Of a stretch of DNA of 64,000 nt, positions 1 to 8,602 are shown piece after piece (positions within the stretch are counted from its first letter, which is position 1; every line of letters begins with the position of its first letter). The translations under genes were made by a program, and so were the position numbers. The notes under the pieces were generated by a model that worked only from the letters and a program-made list of their open reading frames with translations, searched no databases and was not told the DNA's origin. Source of the DNA: Streptomyces europaeiscabiei (GTDB lineage Bacteria; Actinomycetota; Actinomycetes; Streptomycetales; Streptomycetaceae); the NCBI RefSeq assembly GCF_036346855.1, contig NZ_CP107841.1, forward strand, positions 806,001-870,000. The letters are read 5' to 3'.

Positions 1-1
1 T

Positions 2-313
2 CGTCAGGCGACCCTCACCGGCACGAGCACCACCCAGGCCGCCTCCTGGGCGAACGTGGGCCCGGGTACGTACACCGTGATCGCGGTGTGCAAGGACGGA
101 ACCACGGCGGGCACCCAGTCCGTCATCGTCACCGCCTCCACCCCCGCCATCTCCACGACGGCCTCGCCTGCACGGGGCGTCATGGGCGGTGTCGGTGGCG
201 CCACCCGGGAGTACGGCACCGTCACCCTCGTGGGCGGCGGGGCGCTGGTGGCCGTGGGCACGGGGGCGGCCGTCTGGTACCTGCGCCGCCGCGCGAAGCC
301 CCACAGGCTGTGA
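2..313 (+). CDS. C-terminal part of a membrane-anchored cell-surface protein
   Basis: The reading frame is open from the left edge of the window, so the gene starts outside it. The visible 103 residues hold a small beta-rich stretch (TYTVIAVCKDGTTAGTQ), then a Gly/Thr-rich linker, one hydrophobic helix (VTLVGGGALVAVGTGAAVWYL) and a basic tail RRRAKPHRL. This helix-plus-basic-tail ending is typical of Streptomyces surface proteins held in the membrane by their C-terminus. I see no LPXTG sortase motif before the helix. The function of the missing N-terminal part cannot be told. Confidence 0.7.
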   Translation, partial: RQATLTGTSTTQAASWANVGPGTYTVIAVCKDGTTAGTQSVIVTASTPAISTTASPARGVMGGVGGATREYGTVTLVGGGALVAVGTGAAVWYLRRRAKPHRL

Positions 314-352
314 GCCCCGGGTGCGCGGTCGCCCCGTGACGCGGACGGCCGC

Positions 353-949
353 CTACTCGCTCCCCGTGCTCTCCGCACCGCCGCCGGTGCTCTCCGCACC
401 GCCGCCGGTGTTCTCCGGCAGCGTCCCGAACTCCTCCAGAGCTTTCGTCAGCCACTGGGTCCAGAACGTCTGCAGGTCGATGCCCGCCCGCAGGATCAGA
501 TGCTGAAGCCGGTCCTGGGCCGTGTCCCGGCCGGGCCCGAAGTCCCGCTCCTCGATCTTCTCGTACTCCGCCAACTGTTGCCGATGCAGGGCGAGATGGC
601 GCCGCAGATCGTCCTCCAGACCGGTCGTGCCCACGACAGCGGCGGCGCGCAGCCGGACGAAGAGCGCGTCGCGCCACGGCTTGGGGTCCTGGGGTGCCGA
701 GGTCCAGCGGGCCAGTTCCTCGCGCCCGGCCGGCAGTACCTCGTAGCTCTTCTTCTGCCCCCGGGCGGGCCGCTCGGAGGGCAGGGCCCTGATGAAGCCC
801 TCGCCCTCCAGTTTCCCCAGCTCGCGATAGATCTGCTGGTGCGTCGCCGACCAGAAGTAGCCGATCGACCTGTCGAACCGCCGGGTCAGCTCAAGGCCCG
901 ACGACGGCTTTTCGAGCAGGGCGGTGAGGATCGCGTGCGGGAGTGACAT
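353..949 (-). CDS. PadR-family transcriptional regulator
   Basis: The 198-residue protein opens with a PadR-type winged helix (MSLPHAILTALLEKPSSGLEL, then YFWSATHQQIYRELGKLEGEGFI), followed by the PadR alpha-helical dimerisation region with the pattern KPWRDALFVRLRAA and LAEYEKIEERDF. PadR proteins usually repress efflux or stress genes in response to small phenolic or drug-like ligands. The likely target is unknown; its nearest neighbour, the flavin reductase gene, lies downstream on the same strand's upstream side and has its own promoter. The last 20 residues are a Gly/Glu/Ser/Thr tail made of a repeated seven-residue unit (ESTGGGA) from a 21-bp tandem repeat at 366-407, outside the conserved fold. 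Confidence 0.85.
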   Translation of the reverse strand: MSLPHAILTALLEKPSSGLELTRRFDRSIGYFWSATHQQIYRELGKLEGEGFIRALPSERPARGQKKSYEVLPAGREELARWTSAPQDPKPWRDALFVRLRAAAVVGTTGLEDDLRRHLALHRQQLAEYEKIEERDFGPGRDTAQDRLQHLILRAGIDLQTFWTQWLTKALEEFGTLPENTGGGAESTGGGAESTGSE

Positions 950-1008
950 GGGCTCATCCTAGGAAGGCCGGAGATCACGACAGCCGCACGCACCCCGCGG
1001 CCAGGCTC

Positions 1009-3117
<2,109 letters not shown>

Positions 3118-3155
3118 TCAGGGCGCGGCGAGCCTTGAGTGAGCCCTTCGGTGCG

Positions 3156-3932
3156 TCAGGGTCTGGTGCCGAGGACCACGTGGGCGTACATCTCCTCCGA
3201 GACGGCCGTGCGTGCGGTGAGGCCGTTGCGGTGGAAGGTGTCGAGGGCGAGCGGCGCCTGGCGTTCGCTCGTCTCGACGAGCAGACAGCCGCCCGGGGCG
3301 AGCCATTCGGCGGCCTCGGCGGCGACTCTGCGCAAGACGTCGAGGCCGTCCCTGCCGCCGTCCAGAGCGACGAGGGGTTCGTGGTCGCGGGCCTCGCTCG
3401 GCAGGAGCGGGACCTCGCCGGTCGGGACGTAGGGGACGTTCGCCGCGAGGATGTCGACGCGGCTCCGCAGGCAGTCGGGCAGCGCCGCGAAGAGGTCTCC
3501 TTCATGGGCGTGGCCGTCGTGCGGGGCGATGTTGCGGCGGGCGCAGCGGACCGCCGTCGGGTCGATGTCGGCGGCGTGGAGTTCGGCCGCGTCGAGCGAG
3601 GAGGCCAGGGCGGCGCCCACCGCACCGGAGCCACAGCAGAGGTCGACGACTACCGAGGCGTCGGGGACGGTGGCGAGGGCCCGCTCGACGAGGAACTCGG
3701 TGCGGCGCCGGGGGACGAACACGCCGGGTTCCACGGTGATGCGCAGTCCCGCGAACTCGGCCCAGCCGAGGACGAGTTCGAGGGGCAGGCCTGCGATACG
3801 CCGGTCGACCATGGCGGCGGCCTCGTCCGGGGTGCGTGCGGTGGTGAGGATCAACTCCGCCTCGTCCTCGGCGAAGACGCAACCGGCGGCGCGAAGTGCC
3901 GTGACGACAGAGGAGGTTGAGAGAAGTGGCAT
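3156..3932 (-). CDS. PrmC-related (putative protein N5-glutamine) methyltransferase
   Basis: The 258-residue protein matches the HemK/PrmC layout: a short helical N-terminal domain, the linker PGVFVPRRRTEFLVE (residues 70-84), the SAM-binding motif VVDLCCGSGAVG (residues 95-106), the acidic strand HAADIDPTAV, and a catalytic-loop motif at 165-168. That loop reads NVPY, whereas true PrmC/PrmA enzymes carry NPPY, which positions the target glutamine amide. It therefore looks like the PrmC-related paralogue common in actinomycetes, whose substrate is not established, rather than the housekeeping release-factor methylase. The start lacks a clear ribosome-binding site. It ends 62 bases from the palindrome of the next gene on the same strand. 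Confidence 0.8.
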   Translation of the reverse strand: MPLLSTSSVVTALRAAGCVFAEDEAELILTTARTPDEAAAMVDRRIAGLPLELVLGWAEFAGLRITVEPGVFVPRRRTEFLVERALATVPDASVVVDLCCGSGAVGAALASSLDAAELHAADIDPTAVRCARRNIAPHDGHAHEGDLFAALPDCLRSRVDILAANVPYVPTGEVPLLPSEARDHEPLVALDGGRDGLDVLRRVAAEAAEWLAPGGCLLVETSERQAPLALDTFHRNGLTARTAVSEEMYAHVVLGTRP

Positions 3933-4501
3933 GACAGCCGAGAAGCCTTTCGGTGGGCCGAAGGGCGCTCCCGCGGTGGCCTATCGGCGATGCACCGCGC
4001 CGCGTTGAGGTGAGAGCACCCGACCTGACACAGCGGTAATGGGTCCCACCTCCTCGGTTCACGTGCTGACTGGCCCGGTCACCCTACCCCATGATCAAGA
4101 GCCGTCTCCGAGGGTGCGACGGGCGAGACCGTGGTCCGCCTTCGCCCGCGCGGTCCGGCGGTGCCGGCACGACACGGGCCGGATCGGGTCGGGGCGGATC
4201 GGGGCGGATCGGGTCGGGTCGGGGCGGATCGGGTCGGGTCGGGTCGCACGGCAGGTGGCCGCCGCGATCGGCATCGCACCGCGCGCCGGAAGCTCCCGGC
4301 ACTGCTGTGCGTCACCCGGCCCTTGGCCACGGCACTGCTTCCGGTCGTACGGCCGCCGGCCACAGCGGTCGGGCACGCATCGCACCACGGGAGGGGCCGG
4401 GCACATGTACTGTCCCACGGCAGCCGGCCGGCACGGCTTCCTGTCGCACCGTCGAGGCTCGGGACGCCCCCGGCCCACCGGTCCGGGCCCACCAGTCCAG
4501 G
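3933..4501. other. Non-coding stretch with a pentanucleotide repeat
   Basis: No reading frame here looks like a real protein: all frames give Arg/Pro/Gly/Ser-rich strings. The stretch lies between the 5' end of the methyltransferase gene and the 3' end of the GNAT gene, both on the minus strand, so it should hold the methyltransferase promoter. Its middle is an array of five-base units (4181-4245), and its right end runs into a strong hairpin. Confidence 0.5.
4181..4245 (+). repeat. Pentanucleotide tandem array (13 units)
   Basis: Thirteen consecutive five-base units, each GGATC, GGGTC or GGGGC, run without interruption. The units share the GG..C frame, consistent with slippage growth. The regular G-runs could form a four-stranded structure. 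No gene spans it. Confidence 0.85.
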
Positions 4502-4547
4502 AGCGGGCTCCCCGCTCGGCCGCCCCCGGCCGAGCGGGGAGCCCGCT
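4502..4547. terminator. Strong hairpin at the end of the GNAT gene
   Basis: Arms 4502-4522 and 4527-4547 pair perfectly over 21 bp around a CCCC loop. The hairpin overlaps the stop codon of the GNAT gene (minus strand), as expected for an intrinsic terminator in a GC-rich actinomycete, where a U-tract is often missing. Confidence 0.8.
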
Positions 4548-5292
4548 ACACCACCACCCGCTGCTCCCCCGGCTCGACCACCGGCACCCTAGCCGCCATG
4601 AAGCGGGTGCTGCGGCGCAGGCGAAAGCCGAGGGATTCGTAGAGGCGGATGGCGGTCGTGTTGGTCGCGGCGGTGTGGAGGAAGGGGGTCTCGCCGCGTT
4701 CGCGGATGCCGTGGGCGACGGCGTGGACGAGGCGGGTGGCGAGGCCCGCGCCGCGGAAGGCCGGGTCGGTGCAGACCGCGCTGATCTCGGTCCAGCCCGG
4801 CGGGTGCAGCCGCTCGCCGGCCATGGCGACCAGGGCACCGCCCCGGCGGATACCGAGGTAGGTGCCGAGTTCGACGGTGCGGGGCAGGAAGGGGCCGGGC
4901 TGGGTGCGCTCGACGAGGTCGAGCATCTCGGGCACGTCGGCGGCGCCGAGGAGTACGGCCTCGTCGTCGGGGGCCGCGGCGACCCCGTCGTCGACGAGCT
5001 GTACGCCCGCCAGGTCGAAGGTCACCTCCCAGCCGGCCGGGAAGCCCCCGGTGTAGGCCGGGACCGGGACCTCGGCGCCGGGGCCGGCCAGCACCGCGAG
5101 GTCGGCCCAGTCGTCCGCGTCGGGCTCGTCGGGCAGGCCCAGCCACGGCGACACGTCCAGCGGGTAGCGCAGCACTCGGCCGCGCCGCTCGGCGAAGTGG
5201 GCGTGCGGCCCGGTGAGGGAGGCGAGGGCGGGGTTGTCGAGGACGTGCGGCGCGCTGCCCGCACCCTTGCTGCCACTCGCGTACTCGGACAT
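4546..5292 (-). CDS. GNAT-family N-acetyltransferase
   Basis: The C-terminal half carries the GNAT fold: EISAVCTDPAFRGAGLATRLV is motif A with the acetyl-CoA-binding R-G-x-G-L-A turn, followed by NTTAIRLYESLGFRLRRSTRF (motif B). The N-terminal half (PHVLDNPALASLTGPHAHFAE) is a second, degenerate region seen in FR47-like GNAT proteins. It would transfer an acetyl group from acetyl-CoA to an amine; the substrate cannot be read from sequence. I chose the ATG at 5292 because GGAGAG precedes it, while the earlier in-frame ATG at 5334 has no such site. The protein is 248 residues long. Confidence 0.82.
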   Translation of the reverse strand: MSEYASGSKGAGSAPHVLDNPALASLTGPHAHFAERRGRVLRYPLDVSPWLGLPDEPDADDWADLAVLAGPGAEVPVPAYTGGFPAGWEVTFDLAGVQLVDDGVAAAPDDEAVLLGAADVPEMLDLVERTQPGPFLPRTVELGTYLGIRRGGALVAMAGERLHPPGWTEISAVCTDPAFRGAGLATRLVHAVAHGIRERGETPFLHTAATNTTAIRLYESLGFRLRRSTRFMAARVPVVEPGEQRVVV

Positions 5293-5473
5293 GCGCTCTC
5301 CGCTCTGCTCTGCTGTCACCTGGTCGTCGGCCATCGGGTACGTCGGCAGCGACTGAAGGCGGCAAGGAAGATCGCCGAGGCGCTATTCCCGGGCTGGCGA
5401 AGAGTTCACGCGGCCGCAATGATCGCAGCGCGGCCCCGGGGTCGGAGCGCCTCCCACCGGCACGTACGGTGGG

Positions 5474-6115
5474 ATGACTCAGCAGCCACCACCGTCACGT
5501 TGGACCCCCATGAACGTCACCCGAGGCTTCACCGGACGCCCTCGCGTCCACCATCCCGGACTGCCGCCCGGCCAGTACGACGCCGGCGACGACTGGCCCG
5601 TCCTGTCGGCCGAGGTCACCCCCGACCTCGCGCCCGCCGACTGGACGTTCCGGATCGACGGACTGGTGGCGGAACCGCGCTCCTGGGACTGGGACGAGGC
5701 GCACGCGCTGCCGGCGTCGCCGTACGAGGGCGACATCCACTGTGTGACGAGCTGGTCGAAGTTCGGGGTGCGGTTCGGGGGTGTCTCGCTGGACGCGTTC
5801 CTGGACGTGGTCCGGCCCGACGCGTCCGCCACCCACGCGGTCGCGTACTCCCACAGCGGCTACACCACGAACCTCCCGCTCGCCGACCTCACCGGCGGGC
5901 GCGCCTGGATCGCCTGGGAGTACGACGGCAAGCCGCTGCCCGCCGAGCACGGCGGCCCGGCGCGGCTGCTGGTGCCGCATCTGTACTTCTGGAAGAGCGC
6001 CAAGTGGATCGCGGGGCTGCGGCTCCTCGACCACGACAAGCCCGGCTTCTGGGAGCAGAACGGCTATCACGCGCGGGGCAACCCGTGGGAGGAGCAGCGG
6101 TACTCCGGTGACTGA
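5474..6115 (+). CDS. Molybdopterin-dependent oxidoreductase (sulfite oxidase/YedY superfamily), cytoplasmic
   Basis: The 213-residue protein is a single sulfite-oxidase-type molybdenum-cofactor domain: DWTFRIDGLVAEPRSWDWDE, then DIHCVTSWSKFGVRFGG with Cys90 as the expected molybdenum ligand, and SHSGYTTNLPLAD and LVPHLYFWKSAKWI further on. MsrP/YedY proteins carry a Tat signal, but this one starts MTQQPPPSRWTPMNVTRGF with no twin-arginine or hydrophobic segment, so it should be cytoplasmic. The next gene overlaps its stop codon and encodes a flavin reductase, the likely electron donor or acceptor. The physiological substrate is unknown; sulfoxide, sulfite or nitrogen-oxide chemistry would all fit the family. 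Confidence 0.85.
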   Translation: MTQQPPPSRWTPMNVTRGFTGRPRVHHPGLPPGQYDAGDDWPVLSAEVTPDLAPADWTFRIDGLVAEPRSWDWDEAHALPASPYEGDIHCVTSWSKFGVRFGGVSLDAFLDVVRPDASATHAVAYSHSGYTTNLPLADLTGGRAWIAWEYDGKPLPAEHGGPARLLVPHLYFWKSAKWIAGLRLLDHDKPGFWEQNGYHARGNPWEEQRYSGD

Positions 6116-6914
6116 GACGACACTGCCCGTGATGACGACCCAGCCTGGGACGGCACCGACCGAACCGGCCTTCACACCACCCGCACGGTTCGCCGTGCCC
6201 GGCCGTATCACTGTGAGCCAGCGGGCCGCGGCGCTCTGGCAGAGGGCCACGCTGACGGAGATCCGGCGGGAGACTCCGGCCGTGGCCACGTTCCGCTTCG
6301 CAGTGCCCGGGTGGGCGGGACATCTGCCGGGGCAGCATCTGATGCTGCGGCTGACCGCCGAGGACGGTTACACGGCGCAGCGCCACTACTCACTGGCGTC
6401 CCCGCCGGACGACACCGGACACATCGAGCTGACCCTGGACCATGTCGAGGGCGGCGAGGTCTCCGGGTGGTTCCACACCGAGGCCCGGCCCGGCGACGAG
6501 GTCGAGGTGCGCGGCCCGCTCAGTGGCTTCTTCGCCTGGCCCGGGGACCGGCCCGCGCTGCTGATCGGCGCCGGTTCCGGTGTCGTGCCGCTGATGTCGA
6601 TGATCCGCCATCACCGGACGCACGGGCTCGACGTACCGCTGCGACTGCTGGTGTCCGCGCGCGGGCCCGAGGAACTGGTCTACGCGGCGGAGTACGGCAC
6701 GGAGACCACGGCCGTCTTCACCCGTCGGGCACCCGAGGGGGTGCCAGTGGGACGGCTGTCGGCGGCGCATGTGGCGCCGCTGATGGCCGAGCGGCCGCCG
6801 GGCGGGTGGGAGGCCTATGTGTGCGGCTCCAACGCGTTCGCCGAACACGCCTCGCGGCTGCTGGTCGAGGCCGGGCAGCCCGTGGACCGCATCCGCATCG
6901 AGCGGTTCGGCTGA
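6108..6914 (+). CDS. FAD/NAD(P)-binding ferredoxin-reductase-type oxidoreductase
   Basis: The protein shows the ferredoxin-NADP reductase fold: FAD-binding barrel with HLPGQHLMLRL and the isoalloxazine motif RHYSLASPP, then the NAD(P) domain with LLIGAGSGVVPLMSMIRH and the end motif YVCGSNAFAEHASRLL. It lacks a C-terminal 2Fe-2S domain, so it is a simple flavin reductase. The start could be GTG 6108, GTG 6129 or ATG 6132; I use 6108 because it overlaps the previous stop (GTGACTGA) and follows GGAGGAG. Co-translation with the molybdoenzyme suggests that the two form an NAD(P)H-linked redox pair. Confidence 0.85.
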   Translation: MTETTLPVMTTQPGTAPTEPAFTPPARFAVPGRITVSQRAAALWQRATLTEIRRETPAVATFRFAVPGWAGHLPGQHLMLRLTAEDGYTAQRHYSLASPPDDTGHIELTLDHVEGGEVSGWFHTEARPGDEVEVRGPLSGFFAWPGDRPALLIGAGSGVVPLMSMIRHHRTHGLDVPLRLLVSARGPEELVYAAEYGTETTAVFTRRAPEGVPVGRLSAAHVAPLMAERPPGGWEAYVCGSNAFAEHASRLLVEAGQPVDRIRIERFG

Positions 6915-6942
6915 CCGCTCGGCCGCTTCGGCTGCCCTTCGG

Positions 6943-7085
6943 ACAGTCCCGCCGACGCTCCAGACGGCCCCACTGACACTTCAAACAGTCCCGCCGACGC
7001 TCCAGACGGCCCCACTGACACTTCAAACAGTCCCGCCGACGCTCCAGACGGCCCCACTGACACTTCAAACAGTCCCGCCGACGCT
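6943..7085 (+). repeat. 42-bp tandem repeat, 3 full copies plus 17 bases
   Basis: Copies begin at 6943, 6985, 7027 and 7069; the three full copies are identical by eye. The unit starts ACAGTCCCGCCGACGCTCC. Identity between copies indicates recent expansion. It lies directly after a stop codon, not inside a gene. Confidence 0.92.
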
Positions 7086-7201
7086 TTGACCGATTCGGCT
7101 GGACGCTTCAGGCAGCCCGGATGACGCTTCGGGAAGCCCGACCGACATCAAGTGGCCCGGCTGACTCTTCACGTGGCTGGCGTGCTTTTTGAGTGGCCCG
7201 G

Positions 7202-7289
7202 CTGCCCCTTCGGAGCGGTTCGGCTGCCCCTTCGAAGCGGTTCGGCTGCCCCTTCGGAGCGGTTCGGCTGCCCCTTCGGAGCGGTTCGG
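7202..7289 (+). repeat. 22-bp tandem repeat, 4 copies
   Basis: Copies at 7202, 7224, 7246 and 7268, each starting CTGCCCCTTCGGAGCGG; copy two has a single change (CGAAG for CGGAG). There are no spacers between units. Confidence 0.92.
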
Positions 7290-7449
7290 ACGGCCCTCGG
7301 GCCCGGACATCGCAAGCTCCGGCGGCCTCGTTTCCATGATTTCCGACGCAAATCATGCCATCACGCCCGCTTTCGGGTACACCGGAAGTGCGGACCAGTC
7401 CTAACCGGGGTTCTCGCGTGCGAGGGCCGGGCCGGTGAGGGAGGGCGAG

Positions 7450-8034
7450 ATGCGAGGCCAGGTGTTCGGGTGGCGTTGGCGGCCCAATCCACTGCGCCGA
7501 CGGTCGGATGTCGTCGAGGCGTGGACGGTGCTGTTCGTCGCGCTTCTGCTCGTCCTCGGCGCCCCGACCGTCGGGTTCGCGGTGGGCCGGTGGGCCCACG
7601 GGGACGCGCGGGCGCACGCGGTGGCCGAGCGGGCCGCGCTCGACCGGGTCAGCGCGGTGATCGTCGAGCGGGCCCCGGCCTCGGTGCCCTCGGCGCACGA
7701 CGACAAACAGCCCACGTTCTGGGTCCGGGCACGCTGGACGGAGCCCGACGGCGGCTCCCGTACCGGTGAGGCCCGGGTGCCGGCGGGCACCGAGCGCGGC
7801 GACCGCGCCGACGTCTGGCTGGACGAGGCGGGCCGCAGCGTCCAGCCGCCGCCGACCGACACGGCCGTCTGGCAGCACGCGATGGCCATGGGGACCTGCG
7901 CCACCGGCGGCGTCGTCGGCATCGTGCTGCTCGGGCACGTGCTCGTCCGCCGGGTCGCCATTCGGCATCGGCTCGCCGAATGGGAACAGGAGTGGGCGCG
8001 GACCGGACCCGACTGGGGACATCGCTGGGCCTGA
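7450..8034 (+). CDS. Rv1733c-like two-helix membrane protein
   Basis: The 194-residue protein has an N-terminal basic stretch (RGQVFGWRWRPNPLRRRSD), a first membrane helix (AWTVLFVALLLVLGAPTVGFAVG), an extracytoplasmic domain of about 100 residues (FWVRARWTEPDGGSRTGEARV ... GDRADVWLD), and a second helix (GTCATGGVVGIVLLGHVLV) with a charged C-terminal tail. This arrangement is that of the actinobacterial Rv1733c family of unknown function, present in many copies in Streptomyces. I place the start at ATG 7450, preceded by GGGAGGG, rather than the GTG at 7435. It precedes a repeat-rich intergenic region and has no obvious operon partner. Confidence 0.8.
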   Translation: MRGQVFGWRWRPNPLRRRSDVVEAWTVLFVALLLVLGAPTVGFAVGRWAHGDARAHAVAERAALDRVSAVIVERAPASVPSAHDDKQPTFWVRARWTEPDGGSRTGEARVPAGTERGDRADVWLDEAGRSVQPPPTDTAVWQHAMAMGTCATGGVVGIVLLGHVLVRRVAIRHRLAEWEQEWARTGPDWGHRWA

Positions 8035-8118
8035 CGACAGAAACAAGAACATTGCTCAGCTAAAAAGCTGCGCACCGCATGTCGGCCAACCGCGAAACGT
8101 CCACAAAATTCATCCCGC

Positions 8119-8146
8119 CAACGCAGTTGATACTTCAATTGCGTTG
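8119..8146. repeat. Inverted repeat over the -35 region of the DUF485/acetate symporter operon
   Basis: Two 12-bp arms (8119-8130 and 8135-8146, CAACGCAGTTGA and its near-complement) flank TACT, with one mismatch. It lies 55-80 bases upstream of the GTG start of the DUF485 gene and overlaps a plausible -35 box, so it is a candidate operator. Confidence 0.55.
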
Positions 8147-8156
8147 CTGCCATACT
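8127..8156 (+). promoter_or_regulatory. Candidate sigma-70-type promoter of the DUF485/acetate symporter operon
   Basis: TTGATA (8127-8132) is separated by 18 bases from CATACT (8151-8156). Both resemble the HrdB-type consensus, and the 8035-8200 intergenic region is markedly A/T-richer than its surroundings. Transcription would begin about 38 bases upstream of the start codon. Confidence 0.4.
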
Positions 8157-8200
8157 CCGCCTTCTCCCCCACAGGCATAAGGCAGCGAAGAGGGTGCATT

Positions 8201-8602
8201 GTGTCCAACTACACGGCACGGCACGACAGTTCCCCACCGATTCCCCCCACACGAACAGGCCGGCAGCCGATACACGCACACCCTGAATTTCGTTCAATAA
8301 GCGCGGCATATCGCAGATTCGGAGTATGGGCGACCACCTTGTCCGTGGGGGGATTCCTGTCGTACGTCCTCCTGTCGAGTTTCGTTCCGGGAGTAATGAA
8401 TCAGCGATTGATCGGACATCTGACGCTGGGGCTGGCCCTCGGCCTGGCGCAGTTCGCCGTCATGGGTGCGACCGCGTTCCTGTACGTACGGCACATGCGC
8501 AAGAACATCGACCCGGTCGTCCGTCGACTCCGTGCCCACCTGGAGGACCAGGAGGCCGAGCAGCGGCGCGTCCCGGCCGGACGGCGGTTCGGCGCATGGT
8601 GA
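8201..8602 (+). CDS. DUF485-family membrane protein (YjcH-like)
   Basis: The 133-residue protein contains the DUF485 two-helix hairpin: FRSISAAYRRFGVWATTLSV leading into SVGGFLSYVLLSSFVPG, then LTLGLALGLAQFAVMGATAFLYV followed by the basic end RHMRKNIDPVVRRL. In many bacteria such a protein is encoded immediately before an acetate/monocarboxylate sodium symporter (yjcH-actP), as here, where the symporter start overlaps this stop codon. It is probably an accessory subunit. The start is the GTG at 8201 with AGAGGG upstream. The N-terminal 40 residues are Pro/Thr-rich and not conserved in the family. Confidence 0.85.
   Translation: MSNYTARHDSSPPIPPTRTGRQPIHAHPEFRSISAAYRRFGVWATTLSVGGFLSYVLLSSFVPGVMNQRLIGHLTLGLALGLAQFAVMGATAFLYVRHMRKNIDPVVRRLRAHLEDQEAEQRRVPAGRRFGAW

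Larger units (their letters stand above)
6915..7449. other. Non-coding, repeat-rich intergenic region
   Basis: Between the reductase stop and the next gene there is no credible coding frame. It holds two tandem arrays with different units (6943-7085 and 7202-7289). Other short phrases (CTTCGG, GGTTCGGCTG, GACGCTTC) recur in degenerate form between and around the arrays, as if the whole stretch had grown by local duplication. The ribosome-binding site GGGAGGG of the following gene marks its right end. Confidence 0.6.

Noticed and set aside
4039..6111. A 690-codon plus-strand frame across the GNAT gene and its flanks
   Set aside because: It runs antisense through the GNAT gene and out of frame through the molybdoenzyme; product is Arg/Gly-rich with no motif.
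6943..7289. CRISPR array or plasmid-type iterons
   Set aside because: Units abut directly with no spacers, no cas genes are near, and no replication protein gene is adjacent.
6718..7337. Repeat-encoded frames on the minus strand (WGRLERRRD and SVGPSGASAGLFEV units)
   Set aside because: They only translate the 42-bp and 22-bp DNA repeats and have no ribosome-binding site; part is antisense to the reductase gene.
8326..8595. Longer start of the acetate symporter at 8326
   Set aside because: That stretch is the DUF485 gene in another frame; the overlap start at 8596 matches the family N-terminus.
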